Source: Desulfoferrobacter suflitae (GTDB taxonomy: Bacteria; Desulfobacterota; Syntrophobacteria; Syntrophobacterales; Syntrophobacteraceae). From it: a DNA stretch of 64,000 bases. This document shows, piece after piece, positions 33,188-43,184 of this stretch (position 1 is the stretch's first letter; the number at the start of each line of letters is the position of its first letter). A model generated the notes under the pieces. The model was given only the letters and a program-made list of their open reading frames with translations. It was not told the DNA's origin and made no database searches. Location of the stretch: NCBI RefSeq assembly GCF_022603395.1, contig NZ_JAIBKA010000011.1, positions 109,141 through 173,140 of the forward strand, given 5' to 3'. Both the position numbers and the translations under genes were made by a program.

Positions 33188-33266
33188 ACCCAAATCCAGC
33201 ATGGTGACTCTCAGTTAAGAACATCCGCTTTGGTTTAAGACAACTTTCACAAGGAAAAGGAACCGC

Positions 33267-34139
33267 ATGAGTTTTCAGAAAAGGCTTTCGTCGGGTGAAT
33301 TTGTAGTTCTGGCAGAGATGAACACCCCCAAAGGGGTGGATACCTCGCAATTCGTCGCCGATGCGCGCCGCATCAAAGGGCGAGTTGATGCAGTTATTGT
33401 GCCAGACATGGACAACGGGGTGATGAGGATGAGCGCACTGGCAGGAGGGGTGCTCATGCATCAACTGGGGCTTGAGTCCATTATCCACGTGTATTGCCGG
33501 GATCGGAACAGAATGGCCCTGCAGGGCGATCTGCTGGCGGCCTATGCACTGGGTATTCAAAACATCGTGGTGGTGTGCGGGGAAGACATGAAAAATGCCG
33601 ACCATCACAATGCCAAGCCGGTGAACGATTTGAGCGAATTGGAGTTGCTGGGTGCAATCCGCACCCTGGAGGCGGGCAGTGACCTGTCCGGCATTGAGCT
33701 CAACGGGGCACCGCAGTTCACCACCGGTTGTACCATGGCCCCATGGCGGGATGAAAAGGGGTTTGAGCAGGAACTGGAGCTTACCGGGAGAAAGGTCAAA
33801 GCCGGGGCCGAGTTTGTGGTCACCCCGCCGGTCTTCGACCTGCAGCGGTTCGTCCCGTTTGCTGAACAGACCAGGCAATTGGGAATTCCCGTTATTCCCA
33901 CCGTATTCCTCATCAAATCAGTCGGTGTTGCCCGCTACATTGCCACCAATGAGCCTGCCGCGGGCATGACCGAAGAGATCATCCAGCGCATTCGCAAGGC
34001 CTCGGACCGCGAAATGGAATGCGTGCGCATAGCTGCAGAAGCCATTTCGGCCATCAAGGAATCGGTGCAGGGCGTGCGGCTGGTGACACTGGGGTGGGAG
34101 CACAGGCTCCCGGCCATCCTGGACCTGGCAGGGCTTTGA
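33267..34139 (+). CDS. metF: MetF-family methylenetetrahydrofolate reductase (copy 1)
   Basis: A 290-residue TIM-barrel protein of the MetF family. Features: N-terminal VVLAEMNTPKGVD where MetF has E-x-x-PP, the flavin/folate region with VYCRDRNRMALQGDLLAAYALGIQN, VVCGEDM, and GAEFVVTPPVFDLQRF, where standard MetF has the TQ-type motif. It reduces methylene- to methyl-tetrahydrofolate in the Wood-Ljungdahl pathway. It differs strongly from the second MetF in this operon (38.4 kb): TPP here, TQ there. That suggests different electron donors or partners. AAGGAAAAGG precedes the ATG. It is followed by hdrA-like, mvhD, metV and the second metF. Confidence 0.85.
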   Translation: MSFQKRLSSGEFVVLAEMNTPKGVDTSQFVADARRIKGRVDAVIVPDMDNGVMRMSALAGGVLMHQLGLESIIHVYCRDRNRMALQGDLLAAYALGIQNIVVVCGEDMKNADHHNAKPVNDLSELELLGAIRTLEAGSDLSGIELNGAPQFTTGCTMAPWRDEKGFEQELELTGRKVKAGAEFVVTPPVFDLQRFVPFAEQTRQLGIPVIPTVFLIKSVGVARYIATNEPAAGMTEEIIQRIRKASDREMECVRIAAEAISAIKESVQGVRLVTLGWEHRLPAILDLAGL

Positions 34140-34202
34140 TGTCGGTTAGAGGGAACTCATCCGTTTTGTTACTCCAACCTTAACAGGAAGATCAGGATAG
34201 AC

Positions 34203-37200
34203 ATGCAAGAGAAGACACAGACGAACAATAAGGTGCTGGTAGTCGGCGGCGGTATGGGCGGCATCCGTTCTGCCTTGGATTTGGCAGAGTCAGGTCGGGA
34301 TGTGGTGCTCATCGACAAAGCCTATTCCATTGGCGGACTCATGACTCGCCTCGACAGGACGTTTCCCACAAACAACTGCGACTTGTGCACCCTCTCGCCG
34401 CATCTTTCCGAGAGTGGAAGAAAGCTGCACATCGAACTGTTAACCATGACGGAAGTCTCCCGGCTGGACGGAGAGGCGGGCGACTTTACCGCCACGTTGA
34501 CCACTAAGCCGCGCTACATTGATATGGACAAATGTACCGCCTGTGGTCAGTGCCATGAGAAGTTTCCCGAGGCGGTGCGGTTCACCCCCGGGCTGGACCA
34601 TCGGGCCCCCACCTGTATGCGTTATCCGCAGGCCACTCCGTACGCTTTTTCCATTGATCTGGAGCGCTGCGAGGACGTCGATGCACTGGTCAAATCGTGC
34701 CCGACGGGTGCCATCGATCTCAACGAGACCGAAACGGTACGGAAGCTCTCGGCGGGGTCGATTATTCTGGCTCCCGGAGCGGAATTATTTGATCCGACGG
34801 TGCTCGACACCTACGGCTACGGGGTTCACCCCAATGTGGTGACCAGTATGGAATACGAGCGGATTCTTTCGGCCACCGGGCCCACCAACGGTCAGTTGCT
34901 GCGGCCCTCGGACGGGAAGGCGCCGCAGAAAATAGCCTGGATTCAATGCGTGGGTTCGCGCGGCGTGCAGGAGGGCTGTGTCGCCTATTGTTCCAGTGCC
35001 TGCTGCATGTACGCCCTGAAAGAAGCCATTGTTACCCGCGAGCGCTTCAGCGATGCCATTGAAACCACGATTTTCTACATGGATATGAGGACCTTCGGCA
35101 AGGACTACGAGCTCTACTACCAGCGCGCCAAAAACGAATTTGGGGTGCGCCTGGTGCGCAGTCGGCCGCACAGTGTTGTCTCGGAGAACGGCAGCGGCAA
35201 CCTCGAGATCGCCTTTCTGCCGGAAGACGGGGGCCAGGCCCGGAGCGAAGTGTACGACATGGTGGTTTTGACTACCGGTTTTCGCATCACGCCGGAATTG
35301 CGGGAGCTCGCCGGCAGATTGGGAATCGATCTGAACGAGCACGGTTTTGCCCGGACCCGCAGCTTTGATCCGGTAGCCACGTCCAAGCCGGGAATTTATG
35401 TCTGTGGCCTGTTCGAGTCACCCAAAGACATTCCGGAAACCATGATCCAGGCCAGCGCCGCGGCCTGCAGCGCGGGCGGCGATTTGAATCCGTTGCGCAT
35501 TGTTGCCAAAAGCGAAGAGGAACTGCCGCCCGAGCGCAGTGTCCTGGGAGAAGATCCCAAGATAGGCGTTTTCATCTGTGATTGCGGCCTTGACATTGGT
35601 GGTGTGGTGGACGTGCCAAAGCTGGTCGATTTTGCCGCATCGCTGCCCAACGTCGCTTTTGCGGAAGCGATCGGTCACGGGTGCAGCAAGGAATCGCTGG
35701 GGGTCATCCGGCAGCGCATCGGGGACAAGGGGTTGAACCGTGTGGTGTTTGGCGCATGCTCGCCGAGAACTCACGAGATGCTGTTTCAAGATACCTTGCG
35801 CAAAGCCGGGTTGAATAAATATTTGATGGAAATCGCCAACCTGCGCGACCAGGACACATGGGTGCATGCGTCGCAGCCCGATGTGGCCGCCCAAAAGGCC
35901 AAAGAGCTCTTGAAGATGGCGGTGTTTTCGGTGCGCCTGGCTCATCCTCTGGCCGATCATACGCTGCCCATGAACAAGGACGTTCTGGTGGTCGGCGGCG
36001 GTGTCACGGGCATGGAAGCTTCCCTGAGTCTTGCCGACATGGGCTTCCGCGTGTACCTGGTGGAGCGCTCGGGGCAGCTCGGAGGCAATGCGCGCAACAT
36101 TCGCAAGACCCTCGAGGGGGAGGACGTCCAGGCGTATGTAAAGGGATTGATCGAGCGTACCGAAAGCCATGATCAGATCCAGGTACTCACACAATCTTTG
36201 ATCGTCGACCATACGGGCATGGCCGGAGCGTTCCGCACCGGTGTACAGTTCGGCCCGCAGATGTTTTACCGCCCCATCCGCCACGGCATCACCATTCTCG
36301 CCACCGGCGCGTTGGCCAATCGACCGCGCGAATATCTGCTGGATGAACATGAGGCGGTCATGACCCAGCGCGATCTGGATAATCTTTTGGAGGACCGGGC
36401 GGACAAGGTGCAGTCCTGGAACAATGTGGCGATGATCCAGTGCGTTGGCTCGCGCGTGCCGGAAAATCCGAACTGTTCCAGAGTGTGCTGTCAGGCCGCC
36501 ATAAAGAACGCCCTGCGCATCCTCGATATCAATCCGCAGGCCAGGGTGTATGTTTTGTACCGCGACATGCGCACACCGGGGTTTGAAGAAGACTACTATC
36601 GAAAGGCACGTGAACGTGGGGTGATCTTTGTCAATTATGGCCTGGAAAGCAAGCCTGCGGTGAAGGCGAACGGTAAAGGGGTCACGGTCTCCTTTAGGGA
36701 CCCCATCGTGGGTCGGGAGATTCAGCTTCCCGCCGACTGTCTGGCCCTCAGCACCGGCTTCATAGCCGATGAAGAGTCCACGGAGGACCTGGGAACCATT
36801 TTCCGCCTGCCGCGCACTCAGGATGATTACTTCCTGGAAGACCACATCAAGCTGCGACCGGTCGACCTGCCGATTCCCGGATTTTTTGTGGCGGGTACGG
36901 CGCATTCGCCCCGCTCCATCCGCGAAAGCGTAGCCCAGGCAAAGGCGGCGGCGGGTCGCGCGCAAACCTTCCTGGCACGCGACACTATCAATCTGGGTGC
37001 GGTGGTGGCCACGGTGGACAGGGACAAATGCGCTTCCTGTCTGATCTGTGTGCGCGCCTGCCCGTTTGATGTGCCCTTCATCAATGCCGAGGGCTATTCG
37101 GAAATCGACCCCGCCAAATGCCACGGGTGCGGGACCTGTGCTTCAGAATGCCCGGCCAAAGCGATCCAGCTCATGCAATACGAGGACGATCAGATATTAG

Positions 37201-37235
37201 CCAAATTGGACGGACTTTTGGAAAGGATGGTGTGA
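34203..37235 (+). CDS. HdrA-like double-module flavoprotein of the metF operon, with degenerate N-terminal cluster sites
   Basis: A 1010-residue protein, the third doubled HdrA here. FAD loops are GGGMGGIRSALD and GGGVTGMEASLS, the HdrA cluster motif is TNNCDLCTLSPH, and the C-terminal ferredoxins CASCLICVRACPFDVP and CHGCGTCASECP are complete. The first inserted ferredoxin, however, reads CTACGQCHEKFPE, with Phe replacing the fourth Cys, and the second is reduced to a few Cys (RCEDVDALVKSCPTGAID). These two sites are intact in the paralogues. Its electrons probably go to or from MetF/MetV. The MvhD start overlaps its stop by one base (TGATG), giving translational coupling. Confidence 0.88.
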   Translation: MQEKTQTNNKVLVVGGGMGGIRSALDLAESGRDVVLIDKAYSIGGLMTRLDRTFPTNNCDLCTLSPHLSESGRKLHIELLTMTEVSRLDGEAGDFTATLTTKPRYIDMDKCTACGQCHEKFPEAVRFTPGLDHRAPTCMRYPQATPYAFSIDLERCEDVDALVKSCPTGAIDLNETETVRKLSAGSIILAPGAELFDPTVLDTYGYGVHPNVVTSMEYERILSATGPTNGQLLRPSDGKAPQKIAWIQCVGSRGVQEGCVAYCSSACCMYALKEAIVTRERFSDAIETTIFYMDMRTFGKDYELYYQRAKNEFGVRLVRSRPHSVVSENGSGNLEIAFLPEDGGQARSEVYDMVVLTTGFRITPELRELAGRLGIDLNEHGFARTRSFDPVATSKPGIYVCGLFESPKDIPETMIQASAAACSAGGDLNPLRIVAKSEEELPPERSVLGEDPKIGVFICDCGLDIGGVVDVPKLVDFAASLPNVAFAEAIGHGCSKESLGVIRQRIGDKGLNRVVFGACSPRTHEMLFQDTLRKAGLNKYLMEIANLRDQDTWVHASQPDVAAQKAKELLKMAVFSVRLAHPLADHTLPMNKDVLVVGGGVTGMEASLSLADMGFRVYLVERSGQLGGNARNIRKTLEGEDVQAYVKGLIERTESHDQIQVLTQSLIVDHTGMAGAFRTGVQFGPQMFYRPIRHGITILATGALANRPREYLLDEHEAVMTQRDLDNLLEDRADKVQSWNNVAMIQCVGSRVPENPNCSRVCCQAAIKNALRILDINPQARVYVLYRDMRTPGFEEDYYRKARERGVIFVNYGLESKPAVKANGKGVTVSFRDPIVGREIQLPADCLALSTGFIADEESTEDLGTIFRLPRTQDDYFLEDHIKLRPVDLPIPGFFVAGTAHSPRSIRESVAQAKAAAGRAQTFLARDTINLGAVVATVDRDKCASCLICVRACPFDVPFINAEGYSEIDPAKCHGCGTCASECPAKAIQLMQYEDDQILAKLDGLLERMV

Positions 37236-37678
37236 TGCAAAACTTTGAACCGGTAATCGTAGCTTTCTGCTGCCATTACTGCGCGTATACAGCGGCAGAC
37301 ATGGCAGGCAGCAAAAGACTCGGCTACCCGCCAAACGTCAAGATCATTCGGGTGCCCTGTTCTGGAAAGGTCGATGCCATACATATGATGAAGGCTTTGG
37401 AAAAGGGGGCCGACGGAGTGTATGTGGCGGGTTGTCTGGACGGTGACTGCCATTTCAAAACCGGCAACATTCGAGCGGCCCGCCATGTGGAAGCCGTTAA
37501 GAAGCTGCTGGATGAGATCGGCATCGAGAAGGAGCGCGTGGAGATGTTCTCCATGTCTGCAGGAATGGGGGAGAAATTTGCAGAGGTGGCTTCTGAATTC
37601 ACCGAGAGGATTCGCAAATTGGGGCCCAATCCAGTCAAAACATCGGCGTTTGCGCAAGTCAGGCAAGCGGTCGGCTAA
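37235..37678 (+). CDS. mvhD: MvhD-family subunit of the metF operon
   Basis: A 147-residue MvhD with the family Cys set (FCCHYCAYTAADMAG, VPCSGKVDA, AGCLDGDCHFKTG) and C-terminal RKLGPNPV. The start at 37235 overlaps the HdrA stop. In HdrA-linked enzymes MvhD carries electrons from a hydrogenase or other donor to the HdrA flavin. With no hydrogenase genes here, the donor is presumably NADH- or ferredoxin-linked or another HdrA complex. It is the Cys form; compare with the Sec form at 26.8 kb. Confidence 0.9.
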   Translation: MQNFEPVIVAFCCHYCAYTAADMAGSKRLGYPPNVKIIRVPCSGKVDAIHMMKALEKGADGVYVAGCLDGDCHFKTGNIRAARHVEAVKKLLDEIGIEKERVEMFSMSAGMGEKFAEVASEFTERIRKLGPNPVKTSAFAQVRQAVG

Positions 37679-37705
37679 GCTGAAAAGACGAGGGAGTTAG
37701 TTAAG

Positions 37706-38374
37706 ATGATTACAGCGGAACGAAAGCCTATGGAAGAATTGACGGAGTGCATGAAACCCTTCGGACGTATTCTGCTGGTTGGCTGCAACGAATGCGTGAC
37801 GGTGTGTGCCGCCGGTGGCAGAAAAGAGGTGGGACTGCTCTCGTCTGCATTGCAGATGCATTTCATGAAAGAAAACAAGCCCTTCGAAGTCAAGGAGTTG
37901 ACCCTGGAGCGGCAGTGCGATCCCGAATACGTGGAAGAGCTGGCTCCGCACATCAACCAGGTGGATGCGGTGTTGTCCATGGCCTGCGGCTGCGGCGTAC
38001 AGGAGATTGCCCGGCGCTATAAAGAAAAACCGGTATTCCCTGCAGTCAACACCAAGTTCATGGGAGCATCCGAGAGTCAGGGGGTGTGGGCTGAACGCTG
38101 TGCGGGCTGCGGCGACTGTGTGCTGGGAATAACCGGCGGGGTTTGTCCCATCGCACGCTGCTCCAAGCAATTGTTCAATGGTCCCTGTGGCGGTTCCACC
38201 AACGGCAAGTGTGAGATCGATTCCAGCGTGGATTGTGCCTGGCAGCTCATCTGGGATCGTTTGAAAGCGTTGGGCAAGGTGGATCTGTATGAGGAAAACA
38301 TCGCTGCGAAAGACTGGCGCACAGGACGCGGTGGCGGACCGCGCAAAATCATAAGAGAGGATTTGGCATCATGA
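37706..38374 (+). CDS. metV: MetV: zinc/iron-sulfur accessory subunit of methylenetetrahydrofolate reductase
   Basis: A 222-residue protein of the MetV type (methylene-THF reductase C-terminal-like domain). The N-terminal half holds GCNECVTVC and ACGCGVQE; the C-terminal half has CAGCGDCVLGITGGVCPIARC and LFNGPCGGSTNGKCE, a Cys-rich set that binds an Fe-S cluster or zinc. In acetogens MetV partners MetF and links it to an electron-input module. Its ATGA overlap with the downstream metF (stop 38374, start 38371) implies the two polypeptides are made in step. It is 28 bases after mvhD. Confidence 0.88.
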   Translation: MITAERKPMEELTECMKPFGRILLVGCNECVTVCAAGGRKEVGLLSSALQMHFMKENKPFEVKELTLERQCDPEYVEELAPHINQVDAVLSMACGCGVQEIARRYKEKPVFPAVNTKFMGASESQGVWAERCAGCGDCVLGITGGVCPIARCSKQLFNGPCGGSTNGKCEIDSSVDCAWQLIWDRLKALGKVDLYEENIAAKDWRTGRGGGPRKIIREDLAS

Positions 38375-39297
38375 AGACGGATAGCATTCTTGAAAAGATC
38401 TTGGCTGCAGGGCACTTGGCGGTAACTTCTGAATGCGGACCCCCGCGCGGCGCATTGCCAAACAAAGTCAAGGAGAAGGCGGAACTGCTCAGGGGCTGCG
38501 TCGATGCCGTCAACGTCACCGACAACCAAACAGCAATGGTCAGGATGAGCAGCCTGGCGGCCTGTATACTCCTCAGACAGATGGGGTTGAATCCGATTCT
38601 GCAGATGGTCACCCGGGACCGCAACCGGCTATCCATGCAAAGTGACATTTTGGGGGCCTATTCCCACAATATTGACAACATGCTTTGCCTGTCCGGCGAC
38701 CATCCGCGCTTCGGCGACCATCCCATGGCTGCCAATGTCCACGACATCGATTCCGTGCAGTTCATCGAAATGGTGAAAACGATGCGCGATGAGGGGAAAT
38801 TCCAGGGGGGAGAGAGCATCGACGGTCCACCGAAGATGTTCATTGGAGCCGCCGCCAATCCGTTTGCCGACCCGTTTGAGCTGAGAGTTGCCAGACTGGC
38901 CAAGAAAGCCAAAGCCGGAGTTGATTTCATTCAAACCCAGTGCATCTACAACGTGGATAAATTTGCCAAGTGGATGGAGGGTGTGCGCGATCGAGGCCTT
39001 GATCGGCAGGTGTACATCCTGGCCGGCATCACCCCGATGAAATCAGCCGGCATGGCACGCTACATGAAAAACAAGGTACCCGGCATGGATGTACCCGATG
39101 AGCTGGTCAAGCGCATCGCCGGGGTTCCCAAGGAAAAGCAGGCGGAAGAAGGGATCAAGATCTGCGTCGAAACCATCGAGCAATGCAAGGAGATCAAAGG
39201 GGTTCACGGGTTCCATATCATGGCCATAGAATGGGAGCAGAAGGTTCCTGAAATTGTTGAGAAGGCAGGGCTGCTGCCACGCCCCTCGGTGAACTGA
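38371..39297 (+). CDS. metF: MetF-family methylenetetrahydrofolate reductase (copy 2)
   Basis: A 308-residue MetF. It carries the more standard features: N-terminal AVTSECGPPRG (E-x-GPP), TRDRNRLSMQSDILGAYSHNIDN, CLSGDHPRFGDHP, VDFIQTQCIYNVDKF (the FxxTQ signature that contacts folate/flavin), and ILAGITPMKSAGMARYM. It is the likely catalytic subunit with MetV, while copy 1 at 33.3 kb may be an accessory or specialised form. It reduces methylene-H4folate to methyl-H4folate, or the reverse in syntrophic oxidation. Its last codon is followed by a GC-rich hairpin (39305-39332). Confidence 0.92.
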   Translation: MKTDSILEKILAAGHLAVTSECGPPRGALPNKVKEKAELLRGCVDAVNVTDNQTAMVRMSSLAACILLRQMGLNPILQMVTRDRNRLSMQSDILGAYSHNIDNMLCLSGDHPRFGDHPMAANVHDIDSVQFIEMVKTMRDEGKFQGGESIDGPPKMFIGAAANPFADPFELRVARLAKKAKAGVDFIQTQCIYNVDKFAKWMEGVRDRGLDRQVYILAGITPMKSAGMARYMKNKVPGMDVPDELVKRIAGVPKEKQAEEGIKICVETIEQCKEIKGVHGFHIMAIEWEQKVPEIVEKAGLLPRPSVN

Positions 39298-39304
39298 CGC
39301 AATG

Positions 39305-39332
39305 CGGCCCGGGCTGAAACCGCTCCGGGCCG
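39305..39332 (+). terminator. GC-rich hairpin after the metF operon
   Basis: CGGCCCGG and CCGGGCCG arms around a 12-base loop, eight bases after the metF stop. No T-tract follows, so termination here is possible but unproven. Confidence 0.4.
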
Positions 39333-39399
39333 GCCTTGTCGCATAAGCCTTAAGACATGAATAAACAGGTGACAGGAGTTGTCTTGAAAGGAGACTACC

Positions 39400-39789
39400 A
39401 TGAGTAATCAGCAACACATCTTAGTAGTGGACGATGACCCGGGTGTGGTCGAGGCCGTTTCCATGAAATTGAACAGCCTCAATTTCCGCACCTCAAAGGC
39501 TTACGACGGCGTTGAGGCCTGGGAGAAGATCAAGCAGGACAGACCGGATCTGGTGATCTTGGATGTCATGATGCCCAATAAAGACGGCTATCAGGTGTGT
39601 GACGAACTGAAGAAAGATCCGGCCTACAAGGACATCGCTGTAGTGCTGCTGACCGCCGTGGCAGACAACGTCCAGACGACAAGCTACACGCACCTTTCCG
39701 GGAAAACCACGCTGGCTGACGACTACATTCCCAAGCCGGTGGACCTGGACAAGCTCATGGAAATCGTCAAGGACAATCTGGCACGCTGA
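39400..39789 (+). CDS. stand-alone CheY-type response regulator
   Basis: A 129-residue single receiver domain. Acidic triad DDD at residues 11-13, phospho-acceptor D55 (VILDVMMPN), and Lys in the YIPKPVDLDKL motif. No output domain. A strong AAAGGAGA ribosome-binding site precedes the ATG. It lies 200 bases upstream of a PAS histidine kinase that is its probable partner, and two genes before the HdrD-like protein. It could act through protein contacts or phosphotransfer. Confidence 0.88.
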   Translation: MSNQQHILVVDDDPGVVEAVSMKLNSLNFRTSKAYDGVEAWEKIKQDRPDLVILDVMMPNKDGYQVCDELKKDPAYKDIAVVLLTAVADNVQTTSYTHLSGKTTLADDYIPKPVDLDKLMEIVKDNLAR

Positions 39790-39991
39790 GGCGGAGGCGG
39801 GTGCCGGCAAAGTCTGGTCCTGGCTTTCCGTAAACCAAGCACGTCCATGACGGCGGCGGCAACCGGGCGGGATTGGTTGCGCCGCTGCCTGGGCGGATTT
39901 GCGGGGGCGGGTCCGCATTCGAATGAACCGAAGTGGGTGTGGTCGGACGAGCTCTGGAACATCGTTTGATAATCGCTTGATTCGATTATAA

Positions 39992-41536
39992 TTGAACATA
40001 TCCGTGGACTTAAAAAATAATTCCGAAGAAATGGAGTGGCGTGCCAGGGTTTTTGATTCCCTGTCATTGCCGGCTTTGATTTTGAAACCCAACCGCGTCA
40101 TTGTGAGCGCCAATGAAAACTTTCTGAAAAAATACGGTATTGGGAAAGAGCAAATCCTGGGGCGAACCTGTCATGACTTTTTCTACCAGTCGAAGGATAC
40201 CTGCCCCTATGAAAACTGCCCTCTGCCGGAGGTGCTCGACAAAAACAGAGGCCACTCCATTCTGAGGAGGGTCACTACGCCAACGGGTGAGGAGAAGTGG
40301 GAAGACCGGGTATTTTCTCCGATTTTAGACGATCGGGGGGAAGTCCGCTATATCATTGAGAGCATTCGCGATGTCACTGAAGTGAAGGCTCTCGAAAAAG
40401 AGTTGTCCGGGATCAGGGAGTTCACTTCGAAACTGATCCAGAGCTCCACGAGCGGCATCGTTGCCGCGGACCGGCAAGGCAAGATCCTGATCATGAACAA
40501 GGCCGCCGAGGAGCTCACCGGGTATTGCATGAGACAATCGGGGAAAGCCCTGACGGTGCTCGATTTGTACCCTGAAGGGATGGCCAGGGAAATCATGAAG
40601 CGGTTGCGCAGTGAAGACTTCGGGGGAGTGGGGAAACTGCTCTCTACACGAGTTAACTTCATCAACGCCCGGGGTGAGGAAATCCCGATAGAACTGACCG
40701 CCGCCATCATTTATGAAGGCGGGGAAGAAGTAGCAACCATGGGCATATTCAATGATCTACGGCCCAAGCTGGCGGATGAGGAACGCATGACACACATGCT
40801 GGCACGGGTCGCCCACTCGGAAAAAATGGCCTCGCTCGGACAGCTTGCCGCCGGTGTGGCGCATGAAATCAACAATCCCCTGACGGGTATCCTGCTCTAC
40901 GCCAATATGCTCATGGAATCGATGGATACCGATCCGGCCAAAAAGCAGGAGTTGAAAAACATCATCGAGGATGCTCAACGCTGTGCGGAAATCGTTAAGA
41001 ACCTGCTGACCTACAGTCGCCAGACCGACAAGCAGACCGAAGTCATCCACATCAACTCACTCCTCGACTACAGCCTCAACCTGATACGCGACCAGCGGCT
41101 GTTCATTCAAATTGACGTGGTCAAGGAGCTGTCGGATGAAATGATGTTGGTGCAGGTAGACAAGAATCAGATGAGTCAGGTGATCATCAATCTGGTCATC
41201 AACGCGGTGGACGCCATGAACCGGCAGGGGACCCTGACCTTCAGGACCTACCGCGATAAACAGGCGCAAAAAGTCTACCTGGAAGTCGCCGATACCGGCT
41301 GCGGCATCGCCCTGGAGAACTTGTCGCGCATTTTCGATCCATTCTTCACCACCAAGGAGCCGGGCAAAGGCACCGGCCTGGGGCTCAGCACCGTCTACGG
41401 GATCATCAAGGAAAACGATGGCAACATTTCCGTGAAAGAAACGGGCAGCAAAGGAACTACGTTTCTGGTCGAACTTCCCTCGTTCCAGTTGCAGCAGGAC
41501 TCCGAGAATGAAGCGGCAAGCGATCTGTTGATGTGA
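39992..41536 (+). CDS. PAS histidine kinase
   Basis: A 514-residue cytoplasmic kinase. Two PAS/PAC domains (about 17-140 and 145-260); the first contains [18 protein letters not shown], a Cys pattern similar to that in the kinase at 13 kb. HisKA has acceptor His in [12 protein letters not shown], and HATPase has [12 protein letters not shown] and [13 protein letters not shown]. Start uncertain: the frame opens with TTG at 39992, and an ATG at 40031 is an alternative. The response regulators upstream (39.4 kb) and fused to the next kinase are candidate partners. Sensing of redox state or substrate for the downstream HdrD-like protein is inferred from position. Confidence 0.85.
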   Translation: MNISVDLKNNSEEMEWRARVFDSLSLPALILKPNRVIVSANENFLKKYGIGKEQILGRTCHDFFYQSKDTCPYENCPLPEVLDKNRGHSILRRVTTPTGEEKWEDRVFSPILDDRGEVRYIIESIRDVTEVKALEKELSGIREFTSKLIQSSTSGIVAADRQGKILIMNKAAEELTGYCMRQSGKALTVLDLYPEGMAREIMKRLRSEDFGGVGKLLSTRVNFINARGEEIPIELTAAIIYEGGEEVATMGIFNDLRPKLADEERMTHMLARVAHSEKMASLGQLAAGVAHEINNPLTGILLYANMLMESMDTDPAKKQELKNIIEDAQRCAEIVKNLLTYSRQTDKQTEVIHINSLLDYSLNLIRDQRLFIQIDVVKELSDEMMLVQVDKNQMSQVIINLVINAVDAMNRQGTLTFRTYRDKQAQKVYLEVADTGCGIALENLSRIFDPFFTTKEPGKGTGLGLSTVYGIIKENDGNISVKETGSKGTTFLVELPSFQLQQDSENEAASDLLM

Positions 41537-41568
41537 GGATGTGAGCGGGAAGGAGTGAACCTACGCTA

Positions 41569-43095
41569 ATGGAACAACAGCAAGCAACACACAATAACAA
41601 CAACCTGCCGACCATCCTGGTGGTGGATGACGAAGAACGGATTCGCAGCGGCTGCCGCAAGGTCCTGACACAGGAAGGCTTTGAAGTCCTCACTGCAGAA
41701 TGTGGCGAGACCGGTCTGAAAATGATTGAGGACCGGCATTTCGACATCATTCTGTTGGACCTCATGATGCCAAGCCTGTCGGGATTTGACGTGCTGTCGC
41801 GTGTCAAGAGCCTGCATCCCGATACGGTCATTATCGTCATAAGCGGGTACGCTACGCTCGAGCACAGCATCGAGGCGATGAAAAAGGGAGCTTTTGATTT
41901 CATACCCAAACCGTTCACGCCCGATCAGCTGAGAATGCTGGTGACCAAAGCACTCGAATACACCAGGGCACTCAAGGACATCGCCAATGAAAAATCGCGT
42001 ATGCGGGTTCTCATCAACCGTCTCAGCGACGGAGTCATGGCGACTGACGCCAAAAAAGAGATTGTGCTCGCCAACCCGGCGTTCCTTAAAATGGTTGGCT
42101 ACCAGGGAGAAACGGCGGTAGGCCATAACGTGGTGCAGGTCGCCCGATACGAGAAACTGCAGGCGATGATCGAGCAGGCGTTGGCCATGTCAAGTGATGA
42201 ATTTGTGGAACTGGTGGACGAAATCGCGCCGGAAAACGGCAACGGTCGCCCCGACTGCATCCTCAGCGCCCGCTGTATTCCCTTTCGGGACCGGGCCGGC
42301 CGCAACATCGGGACGATCACCTTGCTGCAGGACATCACCGCCATGAAGCGCATGGATCAAATCAGGTCGGATTTCGTTTCCATGGTGGCCCACGAGGTGA
42401 GAGGCCCGTTGAATTCCGTTTTGATGCAGCTGCAGGTGGTACTCGATGGGCTGGCGGGCGAGGTCTCGGACAAACAAAAAGAAATACTGGAGAGAGTCTC
42501 CGGTAAGGTCAACGATCTGGTCAGCCTCTCTTCGGAATTGCTGGATCTTGCCAGGATCGAATCGGGTTTGATCAGTCAGGAGAGAGAACAGTTCGATTTG
42601 ACCTCAATTATTGTGGGTCAGGTGGAGTTCCATGGGAAAAAAGCCGAGGCCGGCGGCGTTGCACTCAGGTTGGGCAACATCCCCCAAGCACTGCCCGTTG
42701 TGGCCAACAGGCGCAACATGGAAGAAGTCCTGTCCAATCTGGTGGTCAACGCCATCAAGTACACACCGGCGGGGGGAAGCATCACCCTTTCCGCGGAGAA
42801 GGCAGGCGATTATGTGCGCGTCGATGTTGCCGATACCGGTTTGGGAATTGCCAAGGAGGACCAGCAGAAAATCTTCACTCCCTTCTATCGAATTAAGAAC
42901 GAGAAGACCAGGTTCATAACGGGGACAGGTCTGGGCCTGTCCATCGTAAAAAGCATCATGGATGCTCATAACGGAATGGTTCAGGTGGAAAGCGAGCCGG
43001 GCACAGGGTCGATTTTCCGCGTTTACATTCCGTGTGTAATAGCACAAGAGTCATCAGCGGCGGTGCCATGCGCCGCATGTGTTTCAAAGTCCTAA
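41569..43095 (+). CDS. hybrid response regulator-PAS-histidine kinase
   Basis: A 508-residue protein with a receiver first (phospho-acceptor D64 in ILLDLMMPS, Lys in FIPKPF), a PAS domain (about 145-265), HisKA with acceptor His in SMVAHEVRGPLNS, and HATPase with DTGLGIAKEDQQ and GTGLGLSIVKS. A receiver at the N terminus of a kinase generally lets an upstream kinase set its activity; the gene just upstream (514 residues) is the natural source. It starts 32 bases after that gene. The C-terminal tail has CAAC. Confidence 0.88.
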   Translation: MEQQQATHNNNNLPTILVVDDEERIRSGCRKVLTQEGFEVLTAECGETGLKMIEDRHFDIILLDLMMPSLSGFDVLSRVKSLHPDTVIIVISGYATLEHSIEAMKKGAFDFIPKPFTPDQLRMLVTKALEYTRALKDIANEKSRMRVLINRLSDGVMATDAKKEIVLANPAFLKMVGYQGETAVGHNVVQVARYEKLQAMIEQALAMSSDEFVELVDEIAPENGNGRPDCILSARCIPFRDRAGRNIGTITLLQDITAMKRMDQIRSDFVSMVAHEVRGPLNSVLMQLQVVLDGLAGEVSDKQKEILERVSGKVNDLVSLSSELLDLARIESGLISQEREQFDLTSIIVGQVEFHGKKAEAGGVALRLGNIPQALPVVANRRNMEEVLSNLVVNAIKYTPAGGSITLSAEKAGDYVRVDVADTGLGIAKEDQQKIFTPFYRIKNEKTRFITGTGLGLSIVKSIMDAHNGMVQVESEPGTGSIFRVYIPCVIAQESSAAVPCAACVSKS

Positions 43096-43184
43096 TTACG
43101 AAAACGCGAAAACGAGGGAAAAACCGGTACGGCAGCTTGTTTCACCTTGATTTCGTGGTTTCCCAAATTTCAGAGGAGAGTTTT

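Noticed and set aside
35418..37124. 568-codon minus-strand frame inside the metF-linked hdrA gene
   Set aside because: Antisense shadow of a protein with strong domain evidence; its composition is not protein-like.
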